Assembly (NCBI GenBank): GCA_943326315.2
Contig: CALPSU020000104.1
Span: 1-8,326, forward strand
Length of the DNA: 8,326 nucleotides
Direction: 5' to 3'
Source: Chryseobacterium gleum
GTDB taxonomy: Bacteria > Bacteroidota > Bacteroidia > Flavobacteriales_D > Crocinitomicaceae
Shown here: one piece after another, positions 6,834-8,326 of the stretch
Numbering within the stretch: position 1 is the stretch's first letter
Layout: every line of letters starts with the position of its first letter
Notes under the pieces: generated by a model
Database searches by the model: none
Seen by the model: the letters and a program-made list of their open reading frames with translations, nothing else
Told to the model about the DNA's origin: nothing
Program-made: the position numbers and the translations under genes

Positions 6834-8326
6834 ATGGACAAAAATCAAGAATTGATAAATCGCCGTGAGGCTTCCAAATTAGGAGGTGGTCAGGCTCGTA
6901 TTGATAAACAACATTCTCAAGGGAAATTAAATGCTAGAGAACGTATCACTTTGTTATTAGACGAAGGTTCCTTCAATGAAATCGGTATGTTTGTTGAGCA
7001 TCGTTCAACTTATTTTGGGTTAGAAAAAACTATTTTCCCCGGAGATGGTGTTATTACAGGTTACGGAACCGTTCATGGTAGACCTGTTTATGTATTCTCT
7101 CAGGATTTTACAGTATTAGGTGGTTCATTATCTGAAACGCATGCTCAAAAAATCTGCACAGTAATGGATTTAGCGATGAAAAATGGCGCACCAATTATTG
7201 GTTTAAACGATTCTGGAGGAGCTCGTATTCAAGAAGGTGTTGTTTCTTTAGCTGGTTATGCTGATATTTTTTATAGAAATACGAGAGCATCTGGAGTTAT
7301 TCCTCAAATTAGTGTAATAATGGGGCCTTGTGCTGGTGGTGCAGTATATTCTCCAGCATTAACGGATTTCGTTTTTATGGTGGAAGATACTTCGTATATG
7401 TTCGTAACAGGACCAAACGTTGTAAAAACAGTGACTCACGAAGAAGTTACTTCTGAAGATTTAGGTGGCGCTAAAACCCATGCAGAAAAATCAGGTGTTA
7501 ACCATTTTACAGCAGCAAATGATGTAGAATGCTTGAAAAAAGTACGTGATTTAATTACGTATATGCCTCAAAATGTAAACCAATTAGCACCAAAACTTTC
7601 CACTTTTGAATTCAATCCAGCGAAGTTAAATACCATTAAAACAATCTTACCTGCCAACTCTAATTTACCATACGATATTCGTAAAGTAGTTGACTGTGTG
7701 ATTGATGATAATAGTTTCCGTGAAGTTCAAGAAGATTACGCTAAAAATATAGTAGTAGGTTTTGGTCGTTTAGCAGGAAAAACATTAGGAATTGTAGCGA
7801 ACCAACCAGCTTCAATGGCGGGTGTTTTAGATATTGATGCATCCAGAAAAGCAGCTCGTTTTGTACGTTTCTGTGATTCTTTCAATATTCCATTATTGGT
7901 TTTTGAAGATGTGCCAGGTTTCTTACCAGGAACAGATCAAGAGTGGAAAGGAATTATTACACACGGAGCAAAGTTATTGTATGCTTTCTGTGAAGCAACT
8001 GTTCCAAGAATTACAGTTATTACCCGTAAAGCTTACGGTGGAGCATTTGACGTAATGAACTCAAAAAACATAGGTGCAGATATGAATTTTGCTTGGCCAA
8101 CAGCTGAAATTGCAGTAATGGGAGCGAAAGGAGCGGCAGAAATTATCTTCAAAAAAGAGATTGCAGAAGCAGCAGATCCAGCAGCTAAATTGTTAGAAAA
8201 AGAAGCTGAATATGCTGAAAAATTTGCAAATCCATACAGAGCAGCTGAACGTGGAATTGTGGATGATGTTATTCTTCCAGAAGAAACAAGAGATAAATTA
8301 ATAGCAGCCTTCAAAATGCTAGAAAA
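6834..8326 (+). CDS. pccB: Acyl-CoA carboxylase beta subunit, probably propionyl-CoA carboxylase (3'-truncated)
   Basis: This is the carboxyltransferase subunit of a biotin-dependent acyl-CoA carboxylase, which moves CO2 from carboxybiotin to an acyl-CoA in the cytoplasm. The frame stays open for 497 codons to the window edge; family members run about 510-520 residues, so only the C-terminal tail is missing. Both crotonase-like halves are present. The N-terminal half has LNARERI (32-38), SGGARIQEG (127-135) and GPCAGGAVYSPA (164-175). The C-terminal half has EDVPGFLPGTDQE (358-370), RKAYGGAFDVM (398-408) and WPTAEIAVMGAKGA (421-434). Asp406 in GGAFDVM aligns with the Asp reported to favour propionyl-CoA in Streptomyces PccB and found in the mitochondrial enzyme, which supports propionyl-CoA over acetyl-CoA. 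The ATG at 6834 is preceded by an in-frame stop at 6819-6821 with no other start between. The biotin carboxylase/carrier subunit is not in view. Related decarboxylase subunits share this fold and remain possible. Confidence 0.94.
   Translation, partial: MDKNQELINRREASKLGGGQARIDKQHSQGKLNARERITLLLDEGSFNEIGMFVEHRSTYFGLEKTIFPGDGVITGYGTVHGRPVYVFSQDFTVLGGSLSETHAQKICTVMDLAMKNGAPIIGLNDSGGARIQEGVVSLAGYADIFYRNTRASGVIPQISVIMGPCAGGAVYSPALTDFVFMVEDTSYMFVTGPNVVKTVTHEEVTSEDLGGAKTHAEKSGVNHFTAANDVECLKKVRDLITYMPQNVNQLAPKLSTFEFNPAKLNTIKTILPANSNLPYDIRKVVDCVIDDNSFREVQEDYAKNIVVGFGRLAGKTLGIVANQPASMAGVLDIDASRKAARFVRFCDSFNIPLLVFEDVPGFLPGTDQEWKGIITHGAKLLYAFCEATVPRITVITRKAYGGAFDVMNSKNIGADMNFAWPTAEIAVMGAKGAAEIIFKKEIAEAADPAAKLLEKEAEYAEKFANPYRAAERGIVDDVILPEETRDKLIAAFKMLE

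Noticed and set aside
7834..8055. 73-codon + strand frame inside the carboxylase gene
   Set aside because: It is out of frame with the carboxylase, whose conserved motifs continue unbroken through this stretch.
8033..8314. 93-codon - strand frame with Ala/Ser-rich product
   Set aside because: It is antisense to the Ala-rich C-terminal region of the carboxylase, which explains its composition.

Overview
The window looks like chromosome from a low-GC member of the Bacteroidota, most likely a flavobacterium. The evidence is the strong AT bias, weak or absent Shine-Dalgarno sequences, two matches to the Bacteroidota -7 promoter element TAnnTTTG, and the character of the proteins: a DUF2891 protein, a very long multi-membrane NtrY-like kinase, and a cystathionine gamma-synthase-family enzyme of about 420 residues facing an Lrp/AsnC regulator. 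No mobile element, tRNA, rRNA, CRISPR array or phage gene is visible.

Left part (1-4846, + strand): a tightly packed operon. It starts with the 3' portion of a DUF2891-family gene, cut by the window edge. Seven bases later comes a 1220-residue sensor histidine kinase with about 12 membrane segments and three likely extracytoplasmic sensing regions. The kinase stop codon lies inside a 59-codon gene (4667-4846) that overlaps it by 20 bases. No response regulator is visible, so the kinase partner lies elsewhere. The operon ends at a 13-bp perfect stem-loop (4843-4882) followed by an 18-bp perfect palindrome (4882-4899), lying between convergent genes.

Middle (4918-6769): a PLP-dependent sulfur amino acid enzyme on the - strand is divergent from an Lrp/AsnC-family regulator on the + strand. 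The 148-base gap holds a -7 promoter element for the enzyme and a cluster of ACTA/TAGT half-sites arranged as dyads, a plausible operator for the regulator. The pair probably forms a local amino-acid-responsive unit.

Right part (6770-8326, + strand): a short promoter region with a perfect TATCTTTG -7 element next to a 21-bp imperfect palindrome. After it comes an acyl-CoA carboxylase beta subunit, probably propionyl-CoA carboxylase, running off the right edge with roughly 15-20 residues missing. One metabolic link is possible: gamma-elimination of methionine or cystathionine yields 2-oxobutanoate, which can become propionyl-CoA, the substrate of the carboxylase. The carboxylase has its own promoter, so this link is an inference from the enzymes.

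I see no clear undescribed multi-gene system. The best candidates for a second look are the small gene overlapping the kinase, the kinase architecture, and the dyad cluster in the divergent promoter region.
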